NCBI RefSeq assembly: GCF_000020985.1
Contig: NC_011296.1
Location: 744,001-808,000, forward strand
Direction: 5' to 3'
Source: Thermodesulfovibrio yellowstonii DSM 11347
GTDB taxonomy: Bacteria; Nitrospirota; Thermodesulfovibrionia; Thermodesulfovibrionales; Thermodesulfovibrionaceae
Length of the DNA: 64,000 nt
Of this stretch, positions 33,978 to 43,009 are shown piece after piece. How positions within the stretch are numbered: the first letter of the stretch is position 1; each line of letters opens with the position of its first letter. The translations under genes and the position numbers were made by a program. The notes beneath the pieces are model-generated. The model saw only the letters and a list, made by a program, of their open reading frames with translations, searched no databases and had not been told where the DNA came from.

Positions 33978-34591
33978 GAATAGGACTTTTAGGAGGCACT
34001 TTTAATCCTATTCACTTTGGACATTTAAGAGTTGCAGAGGAAGTAAGAGAGGAGTTTTCTCTTGATAAAATTATTTTTATTCCTTCAGGAGTGCCGCCAT
34101 TAAAAAGACAAGATATTATAGATGCTAATCATAGATTAAAGATGACAGAGTTAGCGATAAATGGGAATCCTTTTTTTGAAGTTTCAGATATTGAAGTTAA
34201 ACATAAAAAACCTTCATATACTGTGAATACATTGAGTCATTTAAAAAAACTTTACCAAAGGGATAGTCTTTTTTTTATAATGGGTATTGATGCTTTTTTT
34301 GAATTAAAATTCTGGTATAAATATGAAGACTTGTTAAGGATGGTTGATTTTATCATTATGTCAAGACCTGGTTTTAATAATTTACAGAATTCAGAATTTA
34401 TTGAATATAAAGAGTCAGATAATTGTTTTAAAATAAAAAACTCGGACAAAACAGCTTTTTTTATATCAGTTTCACCATTCTGGATATCTTCTACCATGCT
34501 AAGAGAGATGATTAGAAAAGGGAAAAGCATTCGCTATTTGTTGCCAGATAATGTGAGAAAATATATTGAAGAAAATGAACTTTATAAGTAG
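33974..34591 (+). CDS. nadD: Nicotinate-nucleotide adenylyltransferase
   Basis: 205 residues with GGTFNPIHFGHLRVAEE (nucleotidyltransferase HxGH), FIPSGVPPLKR, and the end ISSTMLREMIRKGKSIRYLLPDNVRKYIEE. It makes nicotinate adenine dinucleotide for NAD synthesis. It starts inside the proA stop. Confidence 0.95.
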   Translation: MRIGLLGGTFNPIHFGHLRVAEEVREEFSLDKIIFIPSGVPPLKRQDIIDANHRLKMTELAINGNPFFEVSDIEVKHKKPSYTVNTLSHLKKLYQRDSLFFIMGIDAFFELKFWYKYEDLLRMVDFIIMSRPGFNNLQNSEFIEYKESDNCFKIKNSDKTAFFISVSPFWISSTMLREMIRKGKSIRYLLPDNVRKYIEENELYK

Positions 34592-34599
34592 GAGATTAT

Positions 34600-35502
34600 A
34601 TGAAACTTGGTGTACTGGAAATAAAACATAGCAATTTCCCACTATACTTAGCCAAGGTATACAAAAGTCCTCCAATGCGACAAATTTTAGAAGACATAAA
34701 AAAACTTTCTTTTGAAAATGAGATATTTTTTCTATATGGAGAAAAAGGAACAGAAAAAGATTATGTAGTTAAGATAATTCTTGGATACATGAATCAGCCA
34801 GATGTTATGGCAATTCCAGAAGACTTAAATAAAAAAATGAGTTCCTTTAAACAAAAAAATATAGTTTATATTGTTAAAAATCTTGAAAATATTGACACAG
34901 CTTTTCTTTTTAATCCAGAAAAATGCTTTAAATGTGCTATTTTTATATCTGACTGTGATTATGAACAGCTTTATAAAAATGGCATAATAACTTTTGAATT
35001 GTATGAAGCTTTGTTAAATTCAAAGAAACTTTATATTCCACCTTTAAGAGAGAGAAAACAGGATATTATCCCTCTTGCTAATTTTTTTCTGCAAGAGATT
35101 TCAGAATTTTTAAAACTTCCCAAAAAAGAGTTATCAAAAGATGCTCAGGATGCTTTATTGGATTATTCATGGACAGAAAATGCATATCAATTAAAACAAT
35201 GTTTGGCTAAAGCTTTTTTACTGACCAGGCATCAGAGACTTACGTCTAAGGATTTGTTTGGTGAATATAATGATCAATTTTCAATAAGAAATTTTCTTGA
35301 ATTAAAGCTCGGCAATCTTTTGAAGGAATTTGCCAATATTGGGAATTCAAATTTATATGAGACTGTTATTCAGGAAGTTGAAAAGGCATTGTTTATTCTT
35401 GCAATTAATGAAACAGGAGGTAATCAGGTAAAAGCTGCAAAGATTCTCGGGATAAATAGGAATACTCTTAACAAAAAATTGAAATACTATAGTTTGATTT
35501 AA
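34600..35502 (+). CDS. Degenerate NtrC-like AAA+ regulator with Fis DNA-binding domain
   Basis: 300 residues. The layout is that of a sigma-54 activator but shortened: a P-loop relic YGEKGTEKD (no GxxGxGK), no GAFTGA sigma-54 contact, and no clear Walker B, yet the arginine-finger region is kept (PPLRERKQDIIPLANFFL) and the C-terminus has a Fis helix-turn-helix (NQVKAAKILGINRNTLNKKLKYY). So it likely binds DNA without ATP-driven activation of sigma-54. It may act as a repressor, a competitor of true activators, or a sigma-70 regulator. It follows nadD by eight bases, and rpsF lies 95 bases downstream. Confidence 0.75.
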   Translation: MKLGVLEIKHSNFPLYLAKVYKSPPMRQILEDIKKLSFENEIFFLYGEKGTEKDYVVKIILGYMNQPDVMAIPEDLNKKMSSFKQKNIVYIVKNLENIDTAFLFNPEKCFKCAIFISDCDYEQLYKNGIITFELYEALLNSKKLYIPPLRERKQDIIPLANFFLQEISEFLKLPKKELSKDAQDALLDYSWTENAYQLKQCLAKAFLLTRHQRLTSKDLFGEYNDQFSIRNFLELKLGNLLKEFANIGNSNLYETVIQEVEKALFILAINETGGNQVKAAKILGINRNTLNKKLKYYSLI

Positions 35503-35597
35503 AAATGATAAATATGTTATAAAAATATTTGTAACTTTTGTTTACTCCATGCTCTTATCTAAAGGATAAGGGCTAAAATCCAGGTGGAGGTTATATT

Positions 35598-35960
35598 ATG
35601 AATAATTTTTATGAAAAGGTAGTGCTTCTATTACCAACTCTTACTGAAGAAGAAGTACAGGAAGCGGTTAAAAAAATCTCATCTCTTATTGTAGAGAATG
35701 GTGGAGAGATTTTAAAAGTTGATAACTGGGGCAAAAAAAAGCTTGCATATAAACTTAATAGGCAAACTATGGGATATTATGTTTTATTTCTTTTCAAAGC
35801 TCCAGCTTTGTCAATAAAGAAGATGGAAGAGTTTTACAAAGTTTATGACCCTGTTTTTAAATTCATGGTTTTTAAACTTACAAAGCATCAAATTGCTGCT
35901 TTGCCACCTGAGATAAAAGGAATTCCTGTAGAGCCTTCAGAAATAGCTTCTCAAGGATAG
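35598..35960 (+). CDS. rpsF: Ribosomal protein S6
   Basis: 120 residues with the S6 fold: YEKVVLLLPTLTEEEVQEAV, DNWGKKKLAYKLNRQTMGYYVLFLF and DPVFKFMVFKL. TGGAGG precedes the start. It begins the rpsF-ssb-rpsR unit. The 35503-35597 leader holds a small hairpin CTTATC-TAAAG-GATAAG near 35554-35570 but no recognised S6:S18 leader motif. Confidence 0.96.
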   Translation: MNNFYEKVVLLLPTLTEEEVQEAVKKISSLIVENGGEILKVDNWGKKKLAYKLNRQTMGYYVLFLFKAPALSIKKMEEFYKVYDPVFKFMVFKLTKHQIAALPPEIKGIPVEPSEIASQG

Positions 35961-35962
35961 AG

Positions 35963-36349
35963 ATGTTTAACAGGATAATACTTATAGGAAATCTTACCAG
36001 AGACCCTGAAATAAGATATACACCTTCAGGAGTAGCAGTTGCCACAGTGCCTATAGCTGTTAATTCAAGATATAAACAGGGAGAAGATATGAGAGAGGAG
36101 ACTCTATTTATTGACGCTATAGTTTTTGGTAAACAAGCTGAAACATGTACTCAGTATTTGAATAAAGGAAGAACTGTATTGGTTGAAGGCCGTCTGCGTG
36201 AAAGAAGATGGGAATACGAAGGACAGAGAAAAAGTAAATTTGAGGTAATTGCAAATAATATAAGATTTTTTCCTAAGAGAGAACCTGCTCAGTCCGAAGA
36301 ATTCAATCAGGTTCCTCCAGAAGAATATTCAGATTTAGAACCATTTTAG
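35963..36349 (+). CDS. ssb: Single-stranded DNA-binding protein
   Basis: 128 residues, short for SSB, with the OB-fold start [27 protein letters not shown] and [37 protein letters not shown]. The tail ends EYSDLEPF, with the acidic interaction tip. It binds single-stranded DNA in replication and repair. Confidence 0.96.
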   Translation: MFNRIILIGNLTRDPEIRYTPSGVAVATVPIAVNSRYKQGEDMREETLFIDAIVFGKQAETCTQYLNKGRTVLVEGRLRERRWEYEGQRKSKFEVIANNIRFFPKREPAQSEEFNQVPPEEYSDLEPF

Positions 36350-36360
36350 AGGAGGTCAGT

Positions 36361-36594
36361 GTGCAACAGTCAACACAAAGAAGATTTTTTAGAAAAAAAT
36401 ATTGTAGATTTTGTGCAGAGAAAATTGATTTTATTGATTACAAAAATGTTAAGCTGTTGAGAGGTTTTATGACTGAAAGAGGTAAAATTCTCTCAAGAAA
36501 GTTAACAGGGACGTGTTCAAAGCATCAAAGAGAACTTACAAAAGCAATAAAAAGAGCAAGAGCTGTTGCTTTATTACCGTATATTGAGATTTAA
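36361..36594 (+). CDS. rpsR: Ribosomal protein S18, cysteine-containing form
   Basis: 77 residues from GTG 36361 after GGAGG. CRFC and later CSKHQ give a possible zinc site (C-x2-C ... C-x2-H), the so-called C+ form. [21 protein letters not shown] and ALLPY are typical of S18. No rplI follows, unlike the usual order. Confidence 0.95.
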   Translation: MQQSTQRRFFRKKYCRFCAEKIDFIDYKNVKLLRGFMTERGKILSRKLTGTCSKHQRELTKAIKRARAVALLPYIEI

Positions 36595-36599
36595 AAAAA

Positions 36600-36881
36600 A
36601 TGAGGATACCCAGAAACTGGATACCATACATAACAAACAATATAATAGAGAATCTTCTAAAAAAAGATATGATCGAAATAATGGTGTCTAAGGAGCAACT
36701 TTTACAAGAGGCTGAACAGATTATTCTTGATGAATTGATGGTTGAAGACAGGCTAAATGAAGAAATAAGAGAACTTCTTAAAAAATATGAATCTGAAATA
36801 GAAAGAAGTAAGCTTGACTACAGAAAACTTTTTGAGATGACAAAACAAAAACTTGTTAAGCAGAGGAATTTAGTCTTATGA
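36600..36881 (+). CDS. DUF507 protein 1
   Basis: 93 residues, highly charged and helical: MRIPRNWIPYITNNIIENLLKKDMIEI then EEIRELLKKYESEIERSKLDYRKLFEMTKQKLVKQRN. It matches the conserved DUF507 pattern (start MRIPR..I and end KxxRxFVL-like). Function unknown. It forms a pair with the next gene, sharing the ATGA overlap, after rpsR. Confidence 0.8.
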   Translation: MRIPRNWIPYITNNIIENLLKKDMIEIMVSKEQLLQEAEQIILDELMVEDRLNEEIRELLKKYESEIERSKLDYRKLFEMTKQKLVKQRNLVL

Positions 36882-37156
36882 TGCTTTCAGATGAAAAAAT
36901 AACCCATACATCTCATATTTTATTCAATAGCTTGATAAATAAAGGATTAATTAAATTAAAAGTTGAAGAACAAGAAGTAAGAAGAGAAATTAAAAGAAGT
37001 TTTATACAGGCTTTAAAAATTGGTGAATCAATTGACGAGGTTGTAAGAAGAAAACTTCAATCATTTTCTAAGAAAGTTGTTGAAGGAAGTCCTGAGTGGA
37101 ATATTCTTTATAAGAAGTTTTTTGAAGAAGAGGAAAAAAAGAGATTTGGACGTTAA
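36878..37156 (+). CDS. DUF507 protein 2
   Basis: 92 residues starting MMLSDEKITHTSHILFNSLINKGLIKLKVEEQEVRREIKRSF and ending EWNILYKKFFEEEEKKRFGR. It is the second member of a DUF507 pair; such pairs are usual and the two likely form a complex. Function unknown. It overlaps both neighbours by a few bases. Confidence 0.8.
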   Translation: MMLSDEKITHTSHILFNSLINKGLIKLKVEEQEVRREIKRSFIQALKIGESIDEVVRRKLQSFSKKVVEGSPEWNILYKKFFEEEEKKRFGR

Positions 37157-37470
37157 TGGAAAAATTCATACCTGCTGTCTCATATGAAGAAATAAAAATA
37201 GAAAAACAAAAAGCCAGAGTTTTGAGGAAATCTTCGTGGTGGCGAAATAAAATATCTAAGGGAAAATGTTATTATTGTGGTAAAATTACCCCTCCAAATG
37301 AGTTAACTATGGATCATGTGGTTCCTTTAATAAGGGGAGGCAAATCAACAAAAAGTAATATTGTTCCCTGTTGCAAAGAATGCAATAGTAAGAAGAAGTA
37401 TTTAATTCCAATTGAATGGGAAGCTTATTTGCATCAATTTGATTTTTCAGATCCGGAAAAAATTCTTTAG
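37156..37470 (+). CDS. HNH endonuclease
   Basis: 104 residues with CYYC, MDHVVPLIRGGKSTKSNIVPCCKECNSKKK: the HNH core (DH, N, and paired C-x2-C zinc ribs). It is a small single-domain nuclease of unknown target, common next to DUF507 or ribosomal genes in related genomes. It shares one base with the DUF507 gene, so it belongs to this operon rather than being mobile. Its end overlaps the CDF gene by four bases. Confidence 0.88.
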   Translation: MEKFIPAVSYEEIKIEKQKARVLRKSSWWRNKISKGKCYYCGKITPPNELTMDHVVPLIRGGKSTKSNIVPCCKECNSKKKYLIPIEWEAYLHQFDFSDPEKIL

Positions 37471-38330
37471 ATTTTCTTGCCAGGTTCAATATGAACCACC
37501 ACATCAACTACGTCAGGGAATTCTTTTTTGATTATTGCTTCAACTCTTTCAGCTATATCATGCCCTTCTTTCACAGAAATAGAGGAATCAACAAGAATTT
37601 TCAAATCAACAAAGATCTGTCCTGCTGTGCCTCTTGTTCTTATATCTTCACAGGCTTGAACATCATTACAGGTAGTTACTAATCTTTCAATTTCTGAGCT
37701 ATCAAGAAGAGCTTTATCAATAAGGATATCCGTAGACTCTTTAAGTATTATAAATGCTTCTCTGGCTACTAATACTCCAATTATTAAGCCTGCAAAGGAG
37801 TCAAGAATGTAAAAGCCTGATTTAATAAAAATTATAGCTAAAATTATTCCTGAGGTTATGAAAATATCAATCTTAGTATGAGAAGAGTCAGCAATTAGAA
37901 ATTCACTTTTTAGTTGTTTTCCTCTCTTTCTTTCATAGGTAAACACGAATATGTTTATGATAATAGTAAATAAGAGAATTATAAATGCTTTTTCATCCAA
38001 TTCAGGTCTTTTAGTTTTTATTAAAGACTCATAAGCTCCTTTTAAAATTTCAAGAGATGTAAATCCCATTAAAACTCCAATAAATACAGCGAAAATAGTT
38101 TCATATTTTCTATGCCCATAGGGATGCTCTCTATCAGGAGGACGGCTGGCAAGATATATTCCAATTATGCCACCTATATTGCTAACTCCGTCAAAGAGAG
38201 AATGAAAACCATCAGAATAAATAGCAAGAGAGTTGACTTTTAGTCCATAGATTATTTTGGCAAAAGAAACCAATAAATTTAAACATAAAGTTATCAGTAG
38301 AACTTTTCTTATTTCTTTTCTTCTGTCCAT
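37467..38330 (-). CDS. Cation diffusion facilitator
   Basis: 287 residues. Six hydrophobic helices carry the metal site residues YSDGFHSLFDGVSNIGGI and ADSSHTKIDIFITSG, and HPYGHRKYETIF lies in the loop. A cytoplasmic dimer domain follows (about 205-287: EIERLVTTCNDVQACEDIRTRGTAGQIFVDLKI). It exports Zn2+, Fe2+ or Mn2+ in exchange for protons. It shares a transcript with the DUF1460 gene upstream, overlapping by 22 bases. Confidence 0.92.
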   Translation of the reverse strand: MDRRKEIRKVLLITLCLNLLVSFAKIIYGLKVNSLAIYSDGFHSLFDGVSNIGGIIGIYLASRPPDREHPYGHRKYETIFAVFIGVLMGFTSLEILKGAYESLIKTKRPELDEKAFIILLFTIIINIFVFTYERKRGKQLKSEFLIADSSHTKIDIFITSGIILAIIFIKSGFYILDSFAGLIIGVLVAREAFIILKESTDILIDKALLDSSEIERLVTTCNDVQACEDIRTRGTAGQIFVDLKILVDSSISVKEGHDIAERVEAIIKKEFPDVVDVVVHIEPGKKI

Positions 38331-39028
38331 TTATCTGATATTGGTTTATAAAGTATAATGCCTTCTTTATTCATTACATATTCTATAAAAGGCTCATCAA
38401 CTACTTCACCTTTTATACTGGATGCATGTCTTAGTGTAAGGGGCTTTTCTTTATTTATTAATATGCCTACATGCTCAACATCAAGTCCTTCTTTTGAAGA
38501 ATAAAATCCACAATAGCATACAGAAGGAAGTTTGTCTACAATTTTTTTAATATTATTTCGTGGAATGTAATTGATTTTTTTTAAACTAACAGGTAAGCCT
38601 TCTATCCATCTTTTATGTTTGTTAATTTTATTTAACTTCTTTAATGATGTTTTACAATAGGACATGCCAATCTCAGATGTGATGTTTTTCAATGTAGGAA
38701 TATAGTCCCAGTCAGAAAAAAAATGTCTTCTTTTTTGAAAGTCAACAATGCTATCAAAATATCTTACAGCTTTGAGGTTTTCAACGAATGATTCAAAATT
38801 GTTGGAAAGTCTTAAAGCCTCTACATATTCAATAAAAGTCATACAATCAACTTCTTCAAAATCTATTGTTAATTCTTCCTCTATTTTGAAACTTCCTTTA
38901 AGTGTGTTCTTTTTGTAGGGTATGTTCATAAAAATTTTTGAAATTTTAATTATTCTGTCTTCGCCTTCCAAAGGCAATAATTCTTTCAATATTGTTTCAA
39001 TTTTAATTTTTCCTTCTTTAAATATCAT
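38309..39028 (-). CDS. DUF1460 amidase-like protein
   Basis: 239 residues. DFEEVDCMTFIEYVEALRLS holds the predicted catalytic Cys and LDVEHVGILINKEKPLTLRHAS the His of a papain-like (NlpC/P60-type) fold seen in DUF1460, a family with N-acetylmuramoyl-L-alanine amidase members. No signal peptide is visible; it may be cytosolic. The start codon lies only 15 bases from the divergent NagA-like start, and no Shine-Dalgarno is present. It may act in cell-wall fragment recycling. Confidence 0.75.
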   Translation of the reverse strand: MIFKEGKIKIETILKELLPLEGEDRIIKISKIFMNIPYKKNTLKGSFKIEEELTIDFEEVDCMTFIEYVEALRLSNNFESFVENLKAVRYFDSIVDFQKRRHFFSDWDYIPTLKNITSEIGMSYCKTSLKKLNKINKHKRWIEGLPVSLKKINYIPRNNIKKIVDKLPSVCYCGFYSSKEGLDVEHVGILINKEKPLTLRHASSIKGEVVDEPFIEYVMNKEGIILYKPISDKWTEEKK

Positions 39029-39043
39029 ATGCTATGATAAAAC

Positions 39044-39871
39044 ATGTCCATATTTGATATCCACTTTCACGGCACAGAAAAATTTGATGTAAAAGAAGTC
39101 AAGGATTATGAACAAATTCTTTTAATAGCAGAGGAATATGGGAAAAAGGAAACAGATGGATTTTTATTGAGTCTTTATCCAGATTCTTTAGATAAAATGA
39201 GAGAGAAACTATCAATTATAAAAAAAGCAATGGAAAATCAAACAGATGGAGCGAAGATTTACGGAGCTTATCTTGAAGGTCCATTTCTCAATCCTTTAAA
39301 GGCTGGTGCTCTTGATAGTAATAAATTTTTAATGCCTGATATTGATAAACTTGAAGAACTTGTTTATGGATTTGAAGACATTATAAAAATAGTTACTGTA
39401 GCTCCGGAGTTACCTGGTGCTTATAAGTTGATTGAAAGATGTATTGAGTTAGGTACAGTAGTAAGCATGGGACATTCAGATGCTACATATAGAGAGGCAG
39501 AGGAAGGATTTAAAGCAGGTGTTCGTCTTATAACTCATTTATTTAATGCCATGCGAGGTATTCACCATAGAGAACCTGGGATAGCAGGATTTGGACTTAT
39601 TAATCAGGAAATTTATATTGAATTAATAGGAGATGGAAAACATTTAAGTGATGAACTTTTGAAATGGATATTTCAAGTTAAAAATCCAGAAAGAATAATT
39701 TTGGTTTCTGATATGGTAAAGCAAAAGAAAGGAATGCAAAAACTTCAAGGTGGTTCAATGAGCCTTAAGGATGTCATAAATAGGCTTAAAAAATTAAATA
39801 TTGATGAATATAAGCTAAAACTTGCTACAGAAAAAAATCCTGAAGAATTGCTTAGAATTAACTCTCTTTAA
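39044..39871 (+). CDS. Minimal N-acetylglucosamine-6-phosphate deacetylase-like amidohydrolase
   Basis: 275 residues versus about 380 in NagA. The core metal/active residues are present: IHFHG, YLEGPFLN (Glu), GHSDATY (His), HLFNAM (His), and LVSDMV (Asp). The N-terminal and C-terminal beta-sandwich segments are missing, and the loop after the Asp is shortened (KQKKGMQKLQGGSMSL). It should be an amidohydrolase; the real substrate may differ from GlcNAc-6-phosphate. The predicted -10 TATGAT at 39033-39038 would start transcription at the ATG, so it may be leaderless. Confidence 0.75.
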   Translation: MSIFDIHFHGTEKFDVKEVKDYEQILLIAEEYGKKETDGFLLSLYPDSLDKMREKLSIIKKAMENQTDGAKIYGAYLEGPFLNPLKAGALDSNKFLMPDIDKLEELVYGFEDIIKIVTVAPELPGAYKLIERCIELGTVVSMGHSDATYREAEEGFKAGVRLITHLFNAMRGIHHREPGIAGFGLINQEIYIELIGDGKHLSDELLKWIFQVKNPERIILVSDMVKQKKGMQKLQGGSMSLKDVINRLKKLNIDEYKLKLATEKNPEELLRINSL

Positions 39872-40229
39872 GCTTTTCTGCTTCTTCTTGTTCTGTCTTG
39901 CATTCAATACACAGGTCAGTCACTGGCCTTGCTTCAAGTCTTTCAATAGGTATTTCTGCACCACAGGCTTCACATATGCCATAAGTACCATTGTTTATTT
40001 TTTCCAGTGTTTTTTCTATTTTTTTTAGAAGTTTTCTTTCCCTATCTCTTAATCTCAAAAGAAAGCTTCTATCAATTTCTTGAGAGGCTATATCCCCTAT
40101 TTCAGATAAATTACTTTCAGAGGGAAGATTTGAAAGCATAATTCCTGCATCAATAAGAATCTGCTGTTTTTGTTGTAGAAGTTTCTTTTTAATCTCTAAG
40201 ATTCTTTTTTGTCTTGATTTTTCTTTCAT
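39858..40229 (-). CDS. DksA/TraR-family zinc-finger protein
   Basis: 123 residues with a helical N-terminus (about 1-70) and a C-terminal zinc finger CEACGAEIPIERLEARPVTDLCIEC (four cysteines). DksA-type proteins bind RNA polymerase in the secondary channel and act with ppGpp. The NagA-like gene overlaps its end by 14 bases. The 108 bases upstream of the start show only AT-rich sequence with a possible CTGACA -35. Confidence 0.9.
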   Translation of the reverse strand: MKEKSRQKRILEIKKKLLQQKQQILIDAGIMLSNLPSESNLSEIGDIASQEIDRSFLLRLRDRERKLLKKIEKTLEKINNGTYGICEACGAEIPIERLEARPVTDLCIECKTEQEEAEKLKES

Positions 40230-40336
40230 AATTTATTTGATTTTTTTCCTTTAAAATTAATTTAGCCTAAGTTGTCAGTAATAATCTTTTACAATATCAA
40301 AAAACTTCATAAACAGTCAAATAGTTCAGAAAAATT

Positions 40337-40822
40337 TTATTTTTTAAATTTATTTCTCAAAGCCTTTTCAACAATTGGTGGGACAAGGCTTTTTACAGAA
40401 CCCCCAAAATATGCGATTTCTTTAACAAGGCTTGAAGAAAGGAAGGAATATTCTTCGGAAGGCATTAAAAATACAGTTTCAATATCTCTGAAAAGTCTTC
40501 TATTTGCATGGGCAAGTTGAAGTTCAAATTCATAGTCTGATACTGCTCTTAGTCCTCTTACAATAGCAACAGCTTTTTTTTCTTTAATAAAATTGACAAG
40601 CAGTCCATCAAAGACTTCTACTTTCAAGTTTTTAAGGTCTTTTGTTGTTTGAGCAATGAAGTGTACCCTTTCTTCAACAGTAAAAATAGGAGTTTTTTTA
40701 TAACTTGACATAGCAACAGCAACTATTAGCTCATCAAAAATTTTTAAAGCTCTTTTTATTACATCAAGATGTCCATTTGTTATAGGATCAAATGTTCCTG
40801 GATAGACTCCTGTTTTTGTCAT
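40337..40822 (-). CDS. coaD: Phosphopantetheine adenylyltransferase
   Basis: 161 residues with GTFDPITNGHLDVIKRA (HxGH nucleotidyltransferase site), VAMSSYKKTPIFTVEERV and the C-terminal EYSFLSSSLVKEIAYFGG. It makes dephospho-CoA. A clear AGGAGG lies upstream and rsmD overlaps by one base. Confidence 0.96.
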   Translation of the reverse strand: MTKTGVYPGTFDPITNGHLDVIKRALKIFDELIVAVAMSSYKKTPIFTVEERVHFIAQTTKDLKNLKVEVFDGLLVNFIKEKKAVAIVRGLRAVSDYEFELQLAHANRRLFRDIETVFLMPSEEYSFLSSSLVKEIAYFGGSVKSLVPPIVEKALRNKFKK

Positions 40823-41337
40823 TATTCACTCCTCCTGTAAACAGTTAAAAAAGTATCACCATATCTATAACATTTATGTATTTTAAGCCCTTTAAGCTTT
40901 TCTCTCAATGACTCATTTTTATAATGCTGCAATATCAGCACACCGCCTTCTTTTATAAGATTTTTATTCTCAAAGATTTTAAATATTTTTTCTAATTCAC
41001 CTGATTCATATGGAGGGTCTGCAAAAATTATATCATATTCATGAGAACTGTCTTGAAGAAAAGATACAGCATCCATATTGTAAACTCTTGCTTTATCAGA
41101 GAGTTTCTTTTTCTGGAGTGAATTTTTTATAAAAATGCATAAAACAGGGTCTTTCTCTACAAATATAACTTCATTAGCACCTCTTTTTAGTGCTTCCACA
41201 CCTACAAAACCCTTGCCTGCATACAAGTCAATAAATATTTTATCCTCTACATCTCGTAAAATATCAAAAATAGCTTTTCTTACAATTGCAGGAGTTGGTC
41301 TGACTCTGTTTTGAACTTTTGATCTGTTTTGAACCAT
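40822..41337 (-). CDS. rsmD: 16S rRNA (guanine966-N2)-methyltransferase
   Basis: 171 residues with the SAM-binding IFIDLYAGKGFVGVEALKRGANEVIFVE and catalytic DPPY in IIFADPPYESGE. The start VRPTPAIVRKAIFDIL is typical of RsmD. It is next to coaD as in many bacteria. Confidence 0.93.
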   Translation of the reverse strand: MVQNRSKVQNRVRPTPAIVRKAIFDILRDVEDKIFIDLYAGKGFVGVEALKRGANEVIFVEKDPVLCIFIKNSLQKKKLSDKARVYNMDAVSFLQDSSHEYDIIFADPPYESGELEKIFKIFENKNLIKEGGVLILQHYKNESLREKLKGLKIHKCYRYGDTFLTVYRRSE

Positions 41338-41340
41338 TTT

Positions 41341-41991
41341 TTATTGTCCTATTTCTGGATTTGTGAAATATTTATCTGGAAGCTTATAGTTTAAGATTTT
41401 AACTTTTCTTCCTTCTACCTTAAGTCTTCCTTCTGCAAAAAGTCTGATGGCTTCAGGAAAAATTTTATGTTCCAGTTTGAGTATTCTTTCTGAAAGACTG
41501 TCTTCTGTATCATCAGGATGAACAGGCACAGCAGCTTGAATTATTATGGGACCTGAGTCAACACCCTCATCTACAAAATGAACTGTGCAGCCGCTGATTC
41601 TAACTCCATAATCAACAGCCTGCTTTTGCCCGTGAAGGCCAGGAAAGGAAGGAAGCAGTGCTGGATGGATATTCATTATTCTGTTTGGGAAAGCATCAAG
41701 CAAAGGCTTTTTTACTATTCTCATAAAACCTGCGAGTATGACAAGTTCTACATCTTTTGATAAAAGTTCATCTCGTATTTTTTCATAAAAGGCTTCTTTT
41801 GACTGGAAATCCTTAGGATTAATAAAAAGATAAGGAATTCCATGTTTTTTTGCTCTCTCAATAGCATAGGCATTAGGATTATCAACTATGAGAATCTCTA
41901 TCTTTGCAGGAATTTTCCCTGCCTCAATCTCGTCAATAATTGCCTGAAAATTAGACCCCCTTCCTGAAGCTAAAACTCCTATTTTTAGCAT
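41341..41991 (-). CDS. purN: Phosphoribosylglycinamide formyltransferase
   Basis: I start at 41991 (GGAGGACT upstream). The 216-residue enzyme has [14 protein letters not shown], the formyl-transfer motif [21 protein letters not shown] with the catalytic His, and [15 protein letters not shown]. It adds the formyl group in purine synthesis. It lies just after hemE. Confidence 0.95.
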   Translation of the reverse strand: MLKIGVLASGRGSNFQAIIDEIEAGKIPAKIEILIVDNPNAYAIERAKKHGIPYLFINPKDFQSKEAFYEKIRDELLSKDVELVILAGFMRIVKKPLLDAFPNRIMNIHPALLPSFPGLHGQKQAVDYGVRISGCTVHFVDEGVDSGPIIIQAAVPVHPDDTEDSLSERILKLEHKIFPEAIRLFAEGRLKVEGRKVKILNYKLPDKYFTNPEIGQ

Positions 41992-41992
41992 A

Positions 41993-43009
41993 TCAGTCCT
42001 CCATAAATTTAAATTCATGCACAAAATCAACTAATTTCTTTAGTTTATCAACAGAGGTATTAATATTAACTCCATGTCCAAGATTAAATATATGTGATTT
42101 TGCTCCTCTTGCACCTATTAAAACTTTCTCTACCCTTTTAAAAAGTTCTTCATCACTGCCTAAAAGGGTTAAGGGGTCTAAATTTCCCTGTAAAGGCTTG
42201 TTTTTCAGTAAATCAGTGGCATCTTTAATATCAATCCTCCAGTCAATACTTAAAACATCAGCATTCAGTTCTTTTAAGTGATTGATAAGTCCTGCTGTGT
42301 TTGAAGAAAAATATATCACAGGAACAGTTTTCAATGATTCAATTAACCTTTTTACATAGGGCTTTACAAAACTTTCATAATCAAAGGGTGACAGAATACC
42401 AGCCCATGTATCAAAAATCTGAACAGCATGAACGCCTGCTCTTATTTGTTCATTTAGATATTTCTGAGTTGCCTTTGTAAAAAGGCTCATAAGTTTATGA
42501 AAGCCTTCTGGCTCTAAGAACATAAATCTTTTTGTATTTACAAACTCCTTTGTTGACCCTCCCTCAATAACATATGTTGCTAAGGTAAATGGTGAGGCTG
42601 CAAAACCTATCAATGGAACATTTAGTTCATTGATTAAAATACGGATAGCGTCAAAGACAAAACCTATTTTCTCAAGATTTAATTCTCCCAAGATTTCCAA
42701 GTCTGCAACTGTTCTTATATTTGGTAAAACCTGAGGTCCTTTATCATCTATGAATTCTATTTTGAGCCCCATTGCTTCAAGGGGAATCAGAATATCCGAA
42801 AAAAGAATTGCTGCATCAACTCCTAAAACTTTTACAGGTTGTAGTGTCACCTCTGCAGCTATTTCAGGTGTTTTGCACATGGTGAGAAAATCGTATTTTT
42901 GCCTGAGTTTCTGATATTCAGGCATATATCTTCCTGCCTGTCTCATAAACCAAACAGGTGTGTAATCAGTGCGTATTCCTCTACAAGCTTTAAGAAAGGC
43001 TTCTTTCAT
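41993..43009 (-). CDS. hemE: Uroporphyrinogen decarboxylase
   Basis: 338 residues with [33 protein letters not shown] and [14 protein letters not shown]; the length is normal. It converts uroporphyrinogen III to coproporphyrinogen III in the classical haem route. It overlaps the haem radical SAM gene by four bases and purN begins two bases after it. Confidence 0.96.
   Translation of the reverse strand: MKEAFLKACRGIRTDYTPVWFMRQAGRYMPEYQKLRQKYDFLTMCKTPEIAAEVTLQPVKVLGVDAAILFSDILIPLEAMGLKIEFIDDKGPQVLPNIRTVADLEILGELNLEKIGFVFDAIRILINELNVPLIGFAASPFTLATYVIEGGSTKEFVNTKRFMFLEPEGFHKLMSLFTKATQKYLNEQIRAGVHAVQIFDTWAGILSPFDYESFVKPYVKRLIESLKTVPVIYFSSNTAGLINHLKELNADVLSIDWRIDIKDATDLLKNKPLQGNLDPLTLLGSDEELFKRVEKVLIGARGAKSHIFNLGHGVNINTSVDKLKKLVDFVHEFKFMED

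Noticed and set aside
35503-35597. S6:S18-binding leader RNA before rpsF
   Set aside because: A small hairpin exists but the conserved CCG-containing bulge was not seen.
37156-37470. HNH gene as an inserted homing endonuclease
   Set aside because: It overlaps both neighbours by single bases and interrupts no gene, so it looks like a stable operon member.
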